Of a DNA stretch of 64,000 bases, positions 8,005 through 15,659 are shown piece after piece. The position numbers and the translations under genes are program-made. The notes below the pieces were generated by a model. It did not search any database, had not been told where the DNA came from, and saw only the letters and a program-made list of their open reading frames with translations. Location of the stretch: assembly GCA_963828715.1 (NCBI GenBank), contig CAWHFX010000022.1:1-64000 (forward strand). The letters run 5' to 3'. Each line of letters begins with the position of its first letter. Positions within the stretch are counted from its first letter, which is position 1. This DNA comes from JAQGMV01 sp963828715 (lineage in GTDB: Bacteria; Pseudomonadota; Gammaproteobacteria; Burkholderiales; SG8-41).

Positions 8005-9774
8005 CTAGCCCGTCGGCAGCGTCAGCGTGAACGTGGCCCCTCGGCCCTGCGCCGAAGCAACCGCGAGCGAGCCGCCGTGGGCTTCCGCGATCGAACGCGC
8101 GATGTAGAGGCCGAGACCGGTGCCCGGCTTCGTGTCGCCGCCTGTGACGCGGCCGAACTTCTCGAAGATCAGGCGCTGGTCGCCAGAGGCGATCCCGGAG
8201 CCCTCGTCCCGGACCGAGACGGCGACGGTGCCGTTCAGGCCGGTGACGCTGACCTGCACGGGGGAACCAGACGGCGAATACTTGACGGCGTTGTCGATCA
8301 GGTTGCCGAGCACCTGGCGCAATCGCTGTGCGTCTCCGCGGACGAGGGGGACGCTCGTCGGGATCTCCGCAGTGACGGGCACCTCGTCCTGCGTGATCGC
8401 GGCCGTCGCGACGCTCTCCTGCACGAGCGCACCGACGTCGACGTCGCCGAAGCGGTAGCTGAACGTGCCCGCGTCGATGCGGGAGGTGTCGAGCACGTCA
8501 CCGACGAGCGAGGCCAGGCGAGCCGTCTCGTCGCCGATCAGGGCGAGGAACGCCTCGCGCTGGTCCGGCTGCAACTCGCGCCACCGGACCTGCAGGGTGC
8601 GGGCGGCCCCGATCACCGCCGCCATCGGGCTCCGCAGCTCGTGCGAGACAAGCGAGACGAAGTCCGCCCGCAGAGCCGAGAGCCGCCGTAGCTCCTCGAC
8701 CGTGCGGCGCTCGCTCTCGTACGCGCGGATGTTCTGCACGGCGGATGCGGCAAGCCGCCCGAGCAGGGTGACCAGCTCGATCTCGTGCTGCGTGAACGAG
8801 TTCGGCTCGCTTCTGCCGACGGAGATGACGCCGATCACGCGAGCTCCCGCGAGCAGCGGCGCGACGATCCGGGTGCGGACGCCGAGCCGGAGGAGCTGCG
8901 CCTCCTCCGCGTAGCGCGGGTCAGCGTCCATGTCGCCGCGGACCACCGTCTGACCGCGGCCGACGACGTCGGCCAGGACGTTGTCGGCCAGGCTGAGGAC
9001 GGTCCCTGGAGGCATCACGTCGTTCGCCTGCGCACCCGACGTCGCGATCACGTGCGCGACACCTTCCTCGGCGAGCACGATCGCCATGCGATCGAAGGGC
9101 ACGAGCCCGCGCAGCTCGCGGATGAACTCCGTCGAGGCCTCGTCGAGAGCGAGCGACGAGTTGAGGGCTCGTGCGCAGCGATTGGCGGCATCGAGGAGGT
9201 CCGCGCGGCGGCCGAGCTCGTCGCGCAGCTCCTCGGCTTCCTCGGCGCGGCGCTCGACGTTCTGCCGCTCGCCGTGGATGCGACTCACGAGCCAGCCGAC
9301 GAGGCTGGCCATGATCAGGCCGGCGCCTGCCTGAAAAGTGACGTAGTCGGTGCGGAACGCGGCGTCGAAGAGGTCCGCGCGCCGATGCTCGAACCAGATC
9401 GCGACCGGCACGTACGCGAGCGCGGTCACGATGCCGCCGACCATGCCGTACCGGATCGCGCCGACGACGACTCCGATCAAGAGGAGCTGGCGCGTCGGCG
9501 TTCCCTGCTCGAACGCGAAGAGGATGACGAACGCGCCGAGGATCGAGAAGTCGAAAACCATCGAGATCGCGGTGTGGAGGCGCGACGTGCCGTCGCCGAC
9601 GGTGGCGAAGAGCACGACTGCGCCGACAGCGAGCGCCGCGACGAGCGCCCACGCCGTGCGCTCGTCGGTGGTCGACAGGCCGGTCGTCAGCGAGACCTGC
9701 AGCACCGCGAACGGCACGGCAGAGAGGCGCACGACGCCGATCCACCACTCGAGCGAATGCGGACGACCCCTCAC
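8005..9774 (-). CDS. Membrane sensor histidine kinase with GAF domain
   Basis: A 589-residue two-component kinase. The N-terminal ~165 residues hold several transmembrane helices. A GAF-type sensory domain follows (about 205-345), then the dimerisation/phosphoacceptor helix with LVSHELRSP (His near residue 377) and an ATPase domain with N box LGNLIDNAVKYSPSG, G1 DEGSGI and G2 GTGLGLYIARS. The GTG at 9774 is preferred because it overlaps the queG stop (GTGA); ten extra in-frame codons lie upstream inside queG. No response regulator is adjacent. Confidence 0.85.
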   Translation of the reverse strand: MRGRPHSLEWWIGVVRLSAVPFAVLQVSLTTGLSTTDERTAWALVAALAVGAVVLFATVGDGTSRLHTAISMVFDFSILGAFVILFAFEQGTPTRQLLLIGVVVGAIRYGMVGGIVTALAYVPVAIWFEHRRADLFDAAFRTDYVTFQAGAGLIMASLVGWLVSRIHGERQNVERRAEEAEELRDELGRRADLLDAANRCARALNSSLALDEASTEFIRELRGLVPFDRMAIVLAEEGVAHVIATSGAQANDVMPPGTVLSLADNVLADVVGRGQTVVRGDMDADPRYAEEAQLLRLGVRTRIVAPLLAGARVIGVISVGRSEPNSFTQHEIELVTLLGRLAASAVQNIRAYESERRTVEELRRLSALRADFVSLVSHELRSPMAAVIGAARTLQVRWRELQPDQREAFLALIGDETARLASLVGDVLDTSRIDAGTFSYRFGDVDVGALVQESVATAAITQDEVPVTAEIPTSVPLVRGDAQRLRQVLGNLIDNAVKYSPSGSPVQVSVTGLNGTVAVSVRDEGSGIASGDQRLIFEKFGRVTGGDTKPGTGLGLYIARSIAEAHGGSLAVASAQGRGATFTLTLPTG

Positions 9775-10766
9775 GCCCGCTCCTCTACCCGCGCGAGCGA
9801 CCACGAAGCCTGCTCCGCGAGCATCGGGTCGTCGTCCTCGGCGTAGCGCTCGAGCAGCGGCACGTGCTCGGTGCCGCCGGTGTTGCCGAGCGCGATCAGC
9901 GCGTTCCGCCGCAGCCAGCGCGGGTCGTTACGGGGGACGTACAGCCGCTCGTATTCGTCGACGACCGCGTGTCCGTCCGCTTCGAGCCAGGCAACGAGGT
10001 CGACGTGACCGTCTGCCGAGGGGGCATTGCCTGCCCGGCGTTTCTCGACGCCCCGGTTCCAGGGGCACACGTCCTGGCAGATGTCGCACCCGTAAACCTG
10101 CGGCCCGAGCTCGGAGCGGTAGTCCTCCGGCACGGGCTCAGGCGCCTGCGTCCAGTAGGAGAGGCACTTCGTCGCGTCGAGCGTCCCGGGCTCGTCGAGC
10201 GCGCCTGTCGGGCACGCATCGATACAGATTCTGCAATCGCCGCAACCGGCCCGTAGGGCAGGCGTCTGCACGAGCTCGACATCGGTGACGAGCGTGCCGA
10301 GCACGACCCACGAGCCATGCCGGCGCGTGATCAGCATCGTGTTCTTGCCGTAGAAGCCGATGCCGCCGCGGGCCGCTGCTTCACGATCGACGTGCTGGTT
10401 TGCGTCGACGAGCACGCGATAGGTGCCGCCGAGGCGCCGGCCAAGGACATCGAGTTGCCGGCGCAGGTGCGCATACGCGTCGTCCCAGGTGTAACGGGCA
10501 AGGCGGCCGTGGCCCGGTGCGAGCGGCGCCTCCGGCTGCCAGTAGCACCGCGCGGCGGTGACGACGGAACGTGCGCCCGGCAGCAGCGTCTCTGGATGGC
10601 AGGACGTCTCCGGCTGCGCCATCGTGAATTTCATGTCGGCGAAGAGGCCACGCTCGCGGCGCTCGCGGATGTGCCGCTCGGTCGCCTCGTAGGCCTCCGC
10701 ACGGGCGACTCCGAGCTCGTCGAAGCCGAGGTCGGCGGCAACCTCCCGGACGTCGGCCGTCGTCAT
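9771..10766 (-). CDS. queG: Epoxyqueuosine reductase
   Basis: A 331-residue cobalamin- and 4Fe-4S-dependent enzyme that reduces epoxyqueuosine to queuosine in tRNA. Two ferredoxin-like clusters are visible: CGDCRICIDACPTGAL and CDICQDVCPWN. The N-terminal region carries the DUF1730-type sequence (FADMKFTMAQPETSCHPETLLPGARSVV), and a short HEAT-like repeat ends the protein. The ATG lies 17 bases from the divergent oxidoreductase ATG. It is upstream of, and overlaps, the histidine kinase, which is probably only packing rather than a functional link. Confidence 0.9.
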   Translation of the reverse strand: MTTADVREVAADLGFDELGVARAEAYEATERHIRERRERGLFADMKFTMAQPETSCHPETLLPGARSVVTAARCYWQPEAPLAPGHGRLARYTWDDAYAHLRRQLDVLGRRLGGTYRVLVDANQHVDREAAARGGIGFYGKNTMLITRRHGSWVVLGTLVTDVELVQTPALRAGCGDCRICIDACPTGALDEPGTLDATKCLSYWTQAPEPVPEDYRSELGPQVYGCDICQDVCPWNRGVEKRRAGNAPSADGHVDLVAWLEADGHAVVDEYERLYVPRNDPRWLRRNALIALGNTGGTEHVPLLERYAEDDDPMLAEQASWSLARVEERA

Positions 10767-10783
10767 GCGAGGATTGTGCCCCG

Positions 10784-11746
10784 ATGAAAGCCATTCGCAT
10801 CCACGAGGACGGCGGGCCCGAGGTGCTCCGCTACGAGGACGTCCCCGATCCGGAGCCCGCTGAGGGCGAGGTGCTGATCGAGCTGCGAGCCGCCTCGCTG
10901 AACCACCTCGACATCTGGATCCGCAAGGGGCTCCCTTCAGTCCCGAAGCCGCGCATCCTCGGCGCCGACGGGGCAGGCGTGATCGCCGGCACCGACGAGC
11001 GCGTCGTGATCAATCCGGGGATCGTCTCGGGCGGCAAGACCCACATCGTGGGCGAGACGATGGACGGCACGCATGCGGAGCTGATCGCCATCCCGCGCGA
11101 TTTCGTCCATCCGATCCCCGGCGACCTCTCGTTCGAGGAGGCCGCCGCCTTCCCGCTCGTCTTCGAGACCGCCTACCGGATGCTCGTGCACCGGGCACAA
11201 CTACAAGCGGGCGAATGGGTCCTGATCTGGGGGATCGGCGGCGGAGTCGCGACGGCTGCACTCTCGCTGGCGAAAGCGCTCGGAGCGCAGGTGATCGTCA
11301 CGTCATCGAGCGACGCGAAGCTGCAGCAGGCGCGCGAGCTCGGCGCGGATGCGACGGTCAATCACGAAACAGCCGATGTCGTCGCACACGTCAAGGAGGT
11401 GACGAGCGGCGGCGCGCACGTCGTCATCGACGATGTCGGCGAGGCCACATGGAAGCGAACGCTTGACGCCGCGCGTGTCGAAGGACGCGTCGTCGTCTGC
11501 GGCGCCACCACCGGACCCAATCCGCCCGCGGCATTGCATCGCGTGTGGTGGAAGCAGCTCTCGATCCTCGGCTCGACGATGGGCACGCCCGACGACTTCA
11601 AAGGCGCGTACGACCTGATCGCCGGCGGGAAGGCGCGCCCGGTCGTGGACACGGTGTTCCCACTCGCCGACGCGCGGCTCGCGCACGATCGACTCGAGGC
11701 GGGCGAGCAGCTCGGCAAGATCGTCCTCTCGATCTCGGCGGGGTAG
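10784..11746 (+). CDS. MDR-family zinc-less alcohol dehydrogenase / quinone oxidoreductase
   Basis: A 320-residue medium-chain dehydrogenase/reductase. It has the GroES-like N-terminal fold (MKAIRIHEDGGPEVLRYEDVP) and a nucleotide-binding segment WGIGGGVATAALSLAKALGAQV. The four-Cys structural zinc loop of classical alcohol dehydrogenases is absent, which fits the quinone-oxidoreductase-like branch using NADPH. It is divergent from queG, so the 17-base gap must hold overlapping control elements for both. Substrate unknown. Confidence 0.82.
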   Translation: MKAIRIHEDGGPEVLRYEDVPDPEPAEGEVLIELRAASLNHLDIWIRKGLPSVPKPRILGADGAGVIAGTDERVVINPGIVSGGKTHIVGETMDGTHAELIAIPRDFVHPIPGDLSFEEAAAFPLVFETAYRMLVHRAQLQAGEWVLIWGIGGGVATAALSLAKALGAQVIVTSSSDAKLQQARELGADATVNHETADVVAHVKEVTSGGAHVVIDDVGEATWKRTLDAARVEGRVVVCGATTGPNPPAALHRVWWKQLSILGSTMGTPDDFKGAYDLIAGGKARPVVDTVFPLADARLAHDRLEAGEQLGKIVLSISAG

Positions 11747-11751
11747 GTCGC

Positions 11752-12234
11752 TTAGCGCGCGGCGGCGACGGCCGCTGCATTTCGAAGGCGCTGCCACGTC
11801 GTGCCGCCGCCGAGCGCGACGCGCACCGCGCGCAGGCGCAGCTTCGGCGCGTGCGCGGCCACCGCGGAGACGAGGTCGGCCACCTGCGGATCGAGGCGCT
11901 CGGACCCGCGCACGGCGAGTTGCAGCGCGCCGAGCGACCGCTCGTAGTCGCCGGCGAGGTACCGGACGCGCGCCGTGTCGGCGGCGTAGGCGGAAGGAAA
12001 CGGCCAGTCGGCCGTCCATCCCTCGTTCAGCTCTCCGAGCGCGTCGTCCACGCGTCCCTCGAGGGCCAACGCGAACGCCCGCGCGCGATGGCCGTCGTAG
12101 TCGAGAGTGCCCGGGTCGCCCTGGAGCAGGAGGTCGGCCGCGCGACGGAGCTCTGCGGTGTCACCTGCGCGCGCGAGGCGCCAGGTCTCGTCTCCGTATC
12201 CTCGCCGGGCCGCCACCGTCGGATTGTGGCGCAC
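11752..12234 (-). CDS. Hypothetical protein with TPR-like helical repeats
   Basis: About 160 residues from the GTG at 12234 (VRHNPTVAARRGYGDETWRLARAGDT...). Alternating Ala/Leu-rich helices, with DYDGHRARAFALALEGRVDDALGELN followed by a similar AADTARVRYLAGDYERSLGALQLA, look like two tetratricopeptide-type repeats. The reading frame stays open upstream to 12381, but the extra residues are Arg-rich and poorly gene-like. It is convergent with the oxidoreductase, with stops 5 bases apart. Function unknown. Confidence 0.5.
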   Translation of the reverse strand: MRHNPTVAARRGYGDETWRLARAGDTAELRRAADLLLQGDPGTLDYDGHRARAFALALEGRVDDALGELNEGWTADWPFPSAYAADTARVRYLAGDYERSLGALQLAVRGSERLDPQVADLVSAVAAHAPKLRLRAVRVALGGGTTWQRLRNAAAVAAAR

Positions 12235-12524
12235 CTCGAGGAAAACGGGTGCCCGAACGTAAAATCGTCGGCGCCGCGTGTGGTGCCTTGTGACCGGCAA
12301 CGCGAGTCGCGGCGGGTCGTTCGAGGCTGAAATGCACGGTGATATCAACGGTGTGCCGAGCGCTGTCGCGTCGCCGCACACGTCGCGATATCAAGCCTAC
12401 GCACCACCGAGCAGCATCGTTGCCACACCAGGCGACACATGTGCACGCGCACCGTGACGCATGCCAGTTGCTCGACCCGTCGCTTGCTGTATACGGATCT
12501 TCGTCAACCCACTGGAGGATCTGG

Positions 12525-12980
12525 ATGCTGAAGTTCGGTCGGTACTTCGCGCTCGTGGCCATCCTGGCGGTAGCGGTCGCGGGCTGCGGCAAGAGCGAGG
12601 CCGAGAAGGAAGCCGAGTCCGGCAAGTCGGGCGAGGGAACCGTCACCTGCAGCGGCAACGCGCTCAGCGGCGAGACGGGTCTGCCGGCAGGCTTCCCCGA
12701 GCTCGACGGCGTCACCTTCGTCAAAGCGAGCGACAGCGGTCCCACGCGCGTGGTCGACGGCTACTCCGACGAGAGCATCGAAGGGCTCTACAACGAGTAC
12801 AAAGAGCGCTTCGCCGAGGAGCAGTACCAGGTCCTCTTCTCCGAGCTCGAGGAGGATCGCGGCGACTCGGAGGTCTCCTACAAGTCGAAGGACGGCTCGA
12901 CGACAGGCATCGTGGCCTTGCGCGCATCGTGCGACAACGGGAACGTCTCCGTGCACGTGACCGCGCGGCCGGCGGACTGA
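12525..12980 (+). CDS. Putative lipoprotein
   Basis: A 151-residue exported protein. The signal sequence MLKFGRYFALVAILAVAVAGCGKS has a lipobox (VAGC) giving a lipid-anchored Cys near residue 21, followed by a charged Lys/Glu linker. The mature domain has two further cysteines (TVTCSGNA and RASCDNG) that could pair. GGAGG lies 10 bases before the ATG. A GC-rich terminator hairpin follows the stop. Bases 12235-12524 upstream hold no convincing gene and presumably contain the promoter. No recognised family. Confidence 0.65.
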   Translation: MLKFGRYFALVAILAVAVAGCGKSEAEKEAESGKSGEGTVTCSGNALSGETGLPAGFPELDGVTFVKASDSGPTRVVDGYSDESIEGLYNEYKERFAEEQYQVLFSELEEDRGDSEVSYKSKDGSTTGIVALRASCDNGNVSVHVTARPAD

Positions 12981-12995
12981 GTTGACGGCAGCCGG

Positions 12996-13021
12996 TGGCC
13001 CCGCCCGGGCGGGCGGGGCCA
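12996..13021 (+). terminator. GC-rich hairpin terminator
   Basis: An 11-bp perfect stem (TGGCCCCGCCC pairing with GGGCGGGGCCA) around a GGGC loop, starting 16 bases after the lipoprotein stop. There is no T-tract, as is common for actinobacterial terminators, so the hairpin itself or Rho would do the work. Confidence 0.6.
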
Positions 13022-13094
13022 TTCGGCATCACGCAGCTTGGGGATTGACCGCGCTCGGCTCGCGCCTGAGACTCCGTCCGTGCTCGGGGTCGTC

Positions 13095-13226
13095 ATGGCA
13101 GTCAGCCTCGTCTGGGTGGTGGCGTCGTGCCTCTACTTCGACCATTGGTGGGAGGGGCGCAAGGAGCGTCAGCTGCAGGCCAACATGCAGGCGTCGCTCG
13201 AAGCCCTCGACGCACGCGAGGACTGA
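13095..13226 (+). CDS. Possible small single-TM protein
   Basis: A 43-residue ORF with one hydrophobic helix (MAVSLVWVVASCLYF) and a charged cytoplasmic-type tail (WEGRKERQLQANMQASLEALDARED). The frame is also open from a TTG at 13038. The gene would end 47 bases before the next ATG. Amino-acid composition is protein-like, but there is no family match and no strong ribosome-binding site. Confidence 0.4.
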   Translation: MAVSLVWVVASCLYFDHWWEGRKERQLQANMQASLEALDARED

Positions 13227-13273
13227 AACACGCGCCTCCCGGTAACGTCGGTCTCATCCGACGAAAGGACGGC

Positions 13274-13687
13274 ATGAGCTCCACATTGACCGACGACGAG
13301 ATCGAGACCCTCCGCAAAGGCGCGATGGGAGCCGGGCTCCTGGTCTCGACCAGCGACCGCGGGTTCTTCGACACGTTCAAGGAGGCCGGCGCCCTGTCCA
13401 AGCACGTCGCCGCCGCTCATGAGCATTCCGACAGCGCGCTTGTCAAGCAGGTCGCGGAGGGACACGGGACCGGCTTCGGCGTCACCACATCGATCGATAA
13501 GGTCGAAGCAGAGACGCTCGCCTCACTCCGGTCGGGAGTGGAGCTCCTGAAGGCGAAGGCGCCCGAGGAGCTGGAGGCGTACCGCTCGTTCGTGCTCGAG
13601 CTGGCGCGCTCGGTTGCGGCGGCGGCGCCGGGCGGCGACGAAGCAGAGGCTGCCGCGATCGCGAAGATCGAGCCGGCGCTGGCCTAG
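13274..13687 (+). CDS. Conserved hypothetical protein
   Basis: A 137-residue soluble, mostly helical, acidic protein. The N-terminal block TDDEIETLRKGAMGAGLLVSTSDRGFFDTFKEAGALSKHV looks like the conserved part, and an Ala/Glu-rich helix ends the protein. GAAAGGA sits 5 bases before the ATG. No catalytic signature is visible. It stands alone, convergent with the SIS-domain gene, with 12 bases between stops. Confidence 0.6.
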   Translation: MSSTLTDDEIETLRKGAMGAGLLVSTSDRGFFDTFKEAGALSKHVAAAHEHSDSALVKQVAEGHGTGFGVTTSIDKVEAETLASLRSGVELLKAKAPEELEAYRSFVLELARSVAAAAPGGDEAEAAAIAKIEPALA

Positions 13688-13699
13688 ACCTCAACGCGT

Positions 13700-14725
13700 C
13701 TAGCGGGTCAGCGTCACCTTCGACAGGCCGAGCGGCTTGTCGACGTCCACGCCGCGCAGACGGGCGAGGCGGATCGCCGCCAGCTGGCCGGCGACGACGG
13801 CGACGAGCGGGCTCAGCCATTCGGGGACCCCGGCGAGCAGCGGCAGCGGCACGTCGGCCCGCTCGAGCAGATCCGCGTCGTCCGAGAGCACGATCATGTG
13901 AGCGCCTCGCCTCGCGACGTCGTTGACGGCCGCGCGCATCGACGCGAGCGCCGGCCCGGTCGGCGCGACCGCGAGCACCGGCCAGCCTAGGCCGATCGCA
14001 GCGACCGGCCCGTGCATCAGGTCGGCTGCTGAGTACGCCTCGAAGAGCAAGCCCGAGAGCTCGCGGATCTTGAGGGCGATCTCGAAGCACGTGCCGTAGT
14101 TGACGCCGCGCGCGACAACCGTCCCGCCTTCGAGGAGGTCGAGCGCCTCGACGGCTGTTCGTGACTGCTCGATCTGCGCGGCGAGCTGCTCGGGCACGCG
14201 CTCGAGCTCGGCGCGTCCTTGCCCGGTCGCGGCGCTGAACAACAGCGCGATCGCGCCCAGCGAGTTGACGTAGGTCTTCGTGGCCGCGACGGCGCGCTCG
14301 CTGCCGGCTTCGAGCGGCAGCACCGCCTCACTCGCCGCAGCGAGCGGAGACTCGCTCTCGTTCGTGATCGCGACGGTCGGCCGGCCCTGGCGCCGCGCCT
14401 CGGCGATCACCTCGTTGACGTCCGGAGACGCCCCGCTCTGCGAGATGCCCACGACGAGCGCACCGTCGAGGCGCGGCGGCTGCTCGTAGAGGGTGTAGAG
14501 CGACGGGGTCGCGAACGCGACCGGGATCCGATGGGCTCGTCCGAGCAGGTACTGCGCGTAGCGGGCCGCGTTCGACGAGCTGCCGCGCGAGGCGATCAGG
14601 ACGTACTGGACGTCGGAGCGCCCGAAGAGCTTTGCGATGCCGTTCGCGGTCTCCGTCTGCCGTTCGAGCAGGCGCGCGAGCGCAGCCGGCTGTTCCGCCA
14701 GCTCGGTCTCGAGCCGCGTGCTCAC
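13700..14725 (-). CDS. SIS-domain sugar-phosphate enzyme (glucosamine-6-phosphate deaminase / GlmS isomerase-like)
   Basis: A 341-residue protein with two SIS domains (about 30-165 and 190-330). Signatures include LIASRGSSSNAARYAQYLL, VVGISQSGASPDVNEVI, and a C-terminal LAVVDVDKPLGLSKVTLTR-like tail with DVDKPLGLSKVT, typical of the GlmS isomerase and NagB-II families. There is no glutaminase domain, so deamination or isomerisation of glucosamine-6-phosphate is likelier than synthesis. The GTG start overlaps the stop of the nagZ-like gene (GTGA), and pairing with NagZ points to cell-wall amino-sugar recycling. Confidence 0.8.
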   Translation of the reverse strand: MSTRLETELAEQPAALARLLERQTETANGIAKLFGRSDVQYVLIASRGSSSNAARYAQYLLGRAHRIPVAFATPSLYTLYEQPPRLDGALVVGISQSGASPDVNEVIAEARRQGRPTVAITNESESPLAAASEAVLPLEAGSERAVAATKTYVNSLGAIALLFSAATGQGRAELERVPEQLAAQIEQSRTAVEALDLLEGGTVVARGVNYGTCFEIALKIRELSGLLFEAYSAADLMHGPVAAIGLGWPVLAVAPTGPALASMRAAVNDVARRGAHMIVLSDDADLLERADVPLPLLAGVPEWLSPLVAVVAGQLAAIRLARLRGVDVDKPLGLSKVTLTR

Positions 14726-15576
14726 GCGAGCAGCTCCGCAACCGCGTCGTAGGAGACGCGGCTGCCGCCGTAGGTGGCGATGTGGCCGCGCGCCGCCGAC
14801 GGCCGCCAGACGGGGATCCCCGTCTCGACGACGACCGCGCCGGGCACGTCGGCGGCCGTTTGCATCCAGTGATGCCGGTGCGCATCGCGAACAACGAATA
14901 CGTCCGCCTCCGGGACGACCTCGCCCTCGCGAACGATCACCGCGGCCAGGGAGTGCTCGGCCTCGCCTGCGGCGATGTTGGCGGCCGCTCGCAGCTCGAC
15001 GACGCGTGGCGCGCCCGGGAACGATGTGTCTCCAGCCGCTGTCAGCGCGCGACGCGCCGCGTCGATGCCGACGGAGCGGTCGGCGCCCGGAGGTGACCGG
15101 GTCGACCCAGCCGGCGAGCTCACGCATGCGGCCCGCCGCCTCCTCCAGGCGATCCTCGGGCACGCGCACGACGAGGGCGGCGCAGACCGCGCCGACGTCG
15201 TTCTCGTCGAGCGCCGGCCCCATGATCAGCCCGTCGCAGCCCGCGATCAGCGCCTCGACCGCGAGGTCGGGAGCTGGTGCGCGCGCTGCGACGCCACGCA
15301 TGTCGAGCGCGTCGCCGACGATCACGCCCCCGAAGCCGAGCTCCTCGCGCAGCAGGTCCTGCAGCACGCGCGGGTTCAACGTCGCGGGCTCGTCGCCGAG
15401 CGCCGGGACGCGAACGTGCGCCGTCATGATCGAGCGGACGCCCGCGGCGACGGCGGCGCGGAACGGCTCCAGCCCCGCCTCGACCTCCCCTTCGACCGTC
15501 GGCAGCTCGAGATGCGAGTCCTGGGTGGTCGCGCCGTGCCCCGGGAAGTGCTTCGCGCACGCCGCGACGATCACCG
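14722..15576 (-). pseudogene. nagZ: nagZ-like beta-N-acetylhexosaminidase, N-terminally truncated and frameshifted
   Basis: A GH3 beta-N-acetylglucosaminidase fragment. The conserved KHFPGHG...DSHLELP motif begins only six codons after similarity starts, so about 150 N-terminal residues are missing. The GH3 nucleophile region GVIVGDALDMRGVA is present. Near 15081-15110 the frame shifts (AGRMRELAGWVDP in one frame, GADRSVGIDAARRALTAAG in the next), consistent with one inserted base. The C-terminal half ends at 14722, overlapping the SIS gene. The truncation falls exactly where the heptamer array and the betaproteobacterial sequence begin. Confidence 0.75.
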
Positions 15577-15653
15577 ATCACTCATCACTCATCACTCATC
15601 ACTCATCACTCGTCACCCGTCACCCGTCACCCGTCACCCGTCACCCGTCACCG
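15577..15653. repeat. Tandem heptamer array (ATCACTC x5, GTCACCC x5, GTCACCG x1)
   Basis: Eleven uninterrupted 7-base units: five ATCACTC, five GTCACCC and one GTCACCG. The left edge coincides with the end of actinobacterial sequence and the right edge is 7 bases from the insertion sequence. Similar degenerate heptamers recur elsewhere on the betaproteobacterial side (16,990-17,035; 30,040-30,115; 36,440-36,530; 58,858-58,885), so the array belongs to that genome. No spacers are present, so it is not a CRISPR. Confidence 0.9.
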
Positions 15654-15659
15654 GGTAAG

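Noticed and set aside
15577..15653. CRISPR-like tandem repeats
   Set aside because: Units are 7 bases with no spacers and no cas genes nearby; it is a simple heptamer array.
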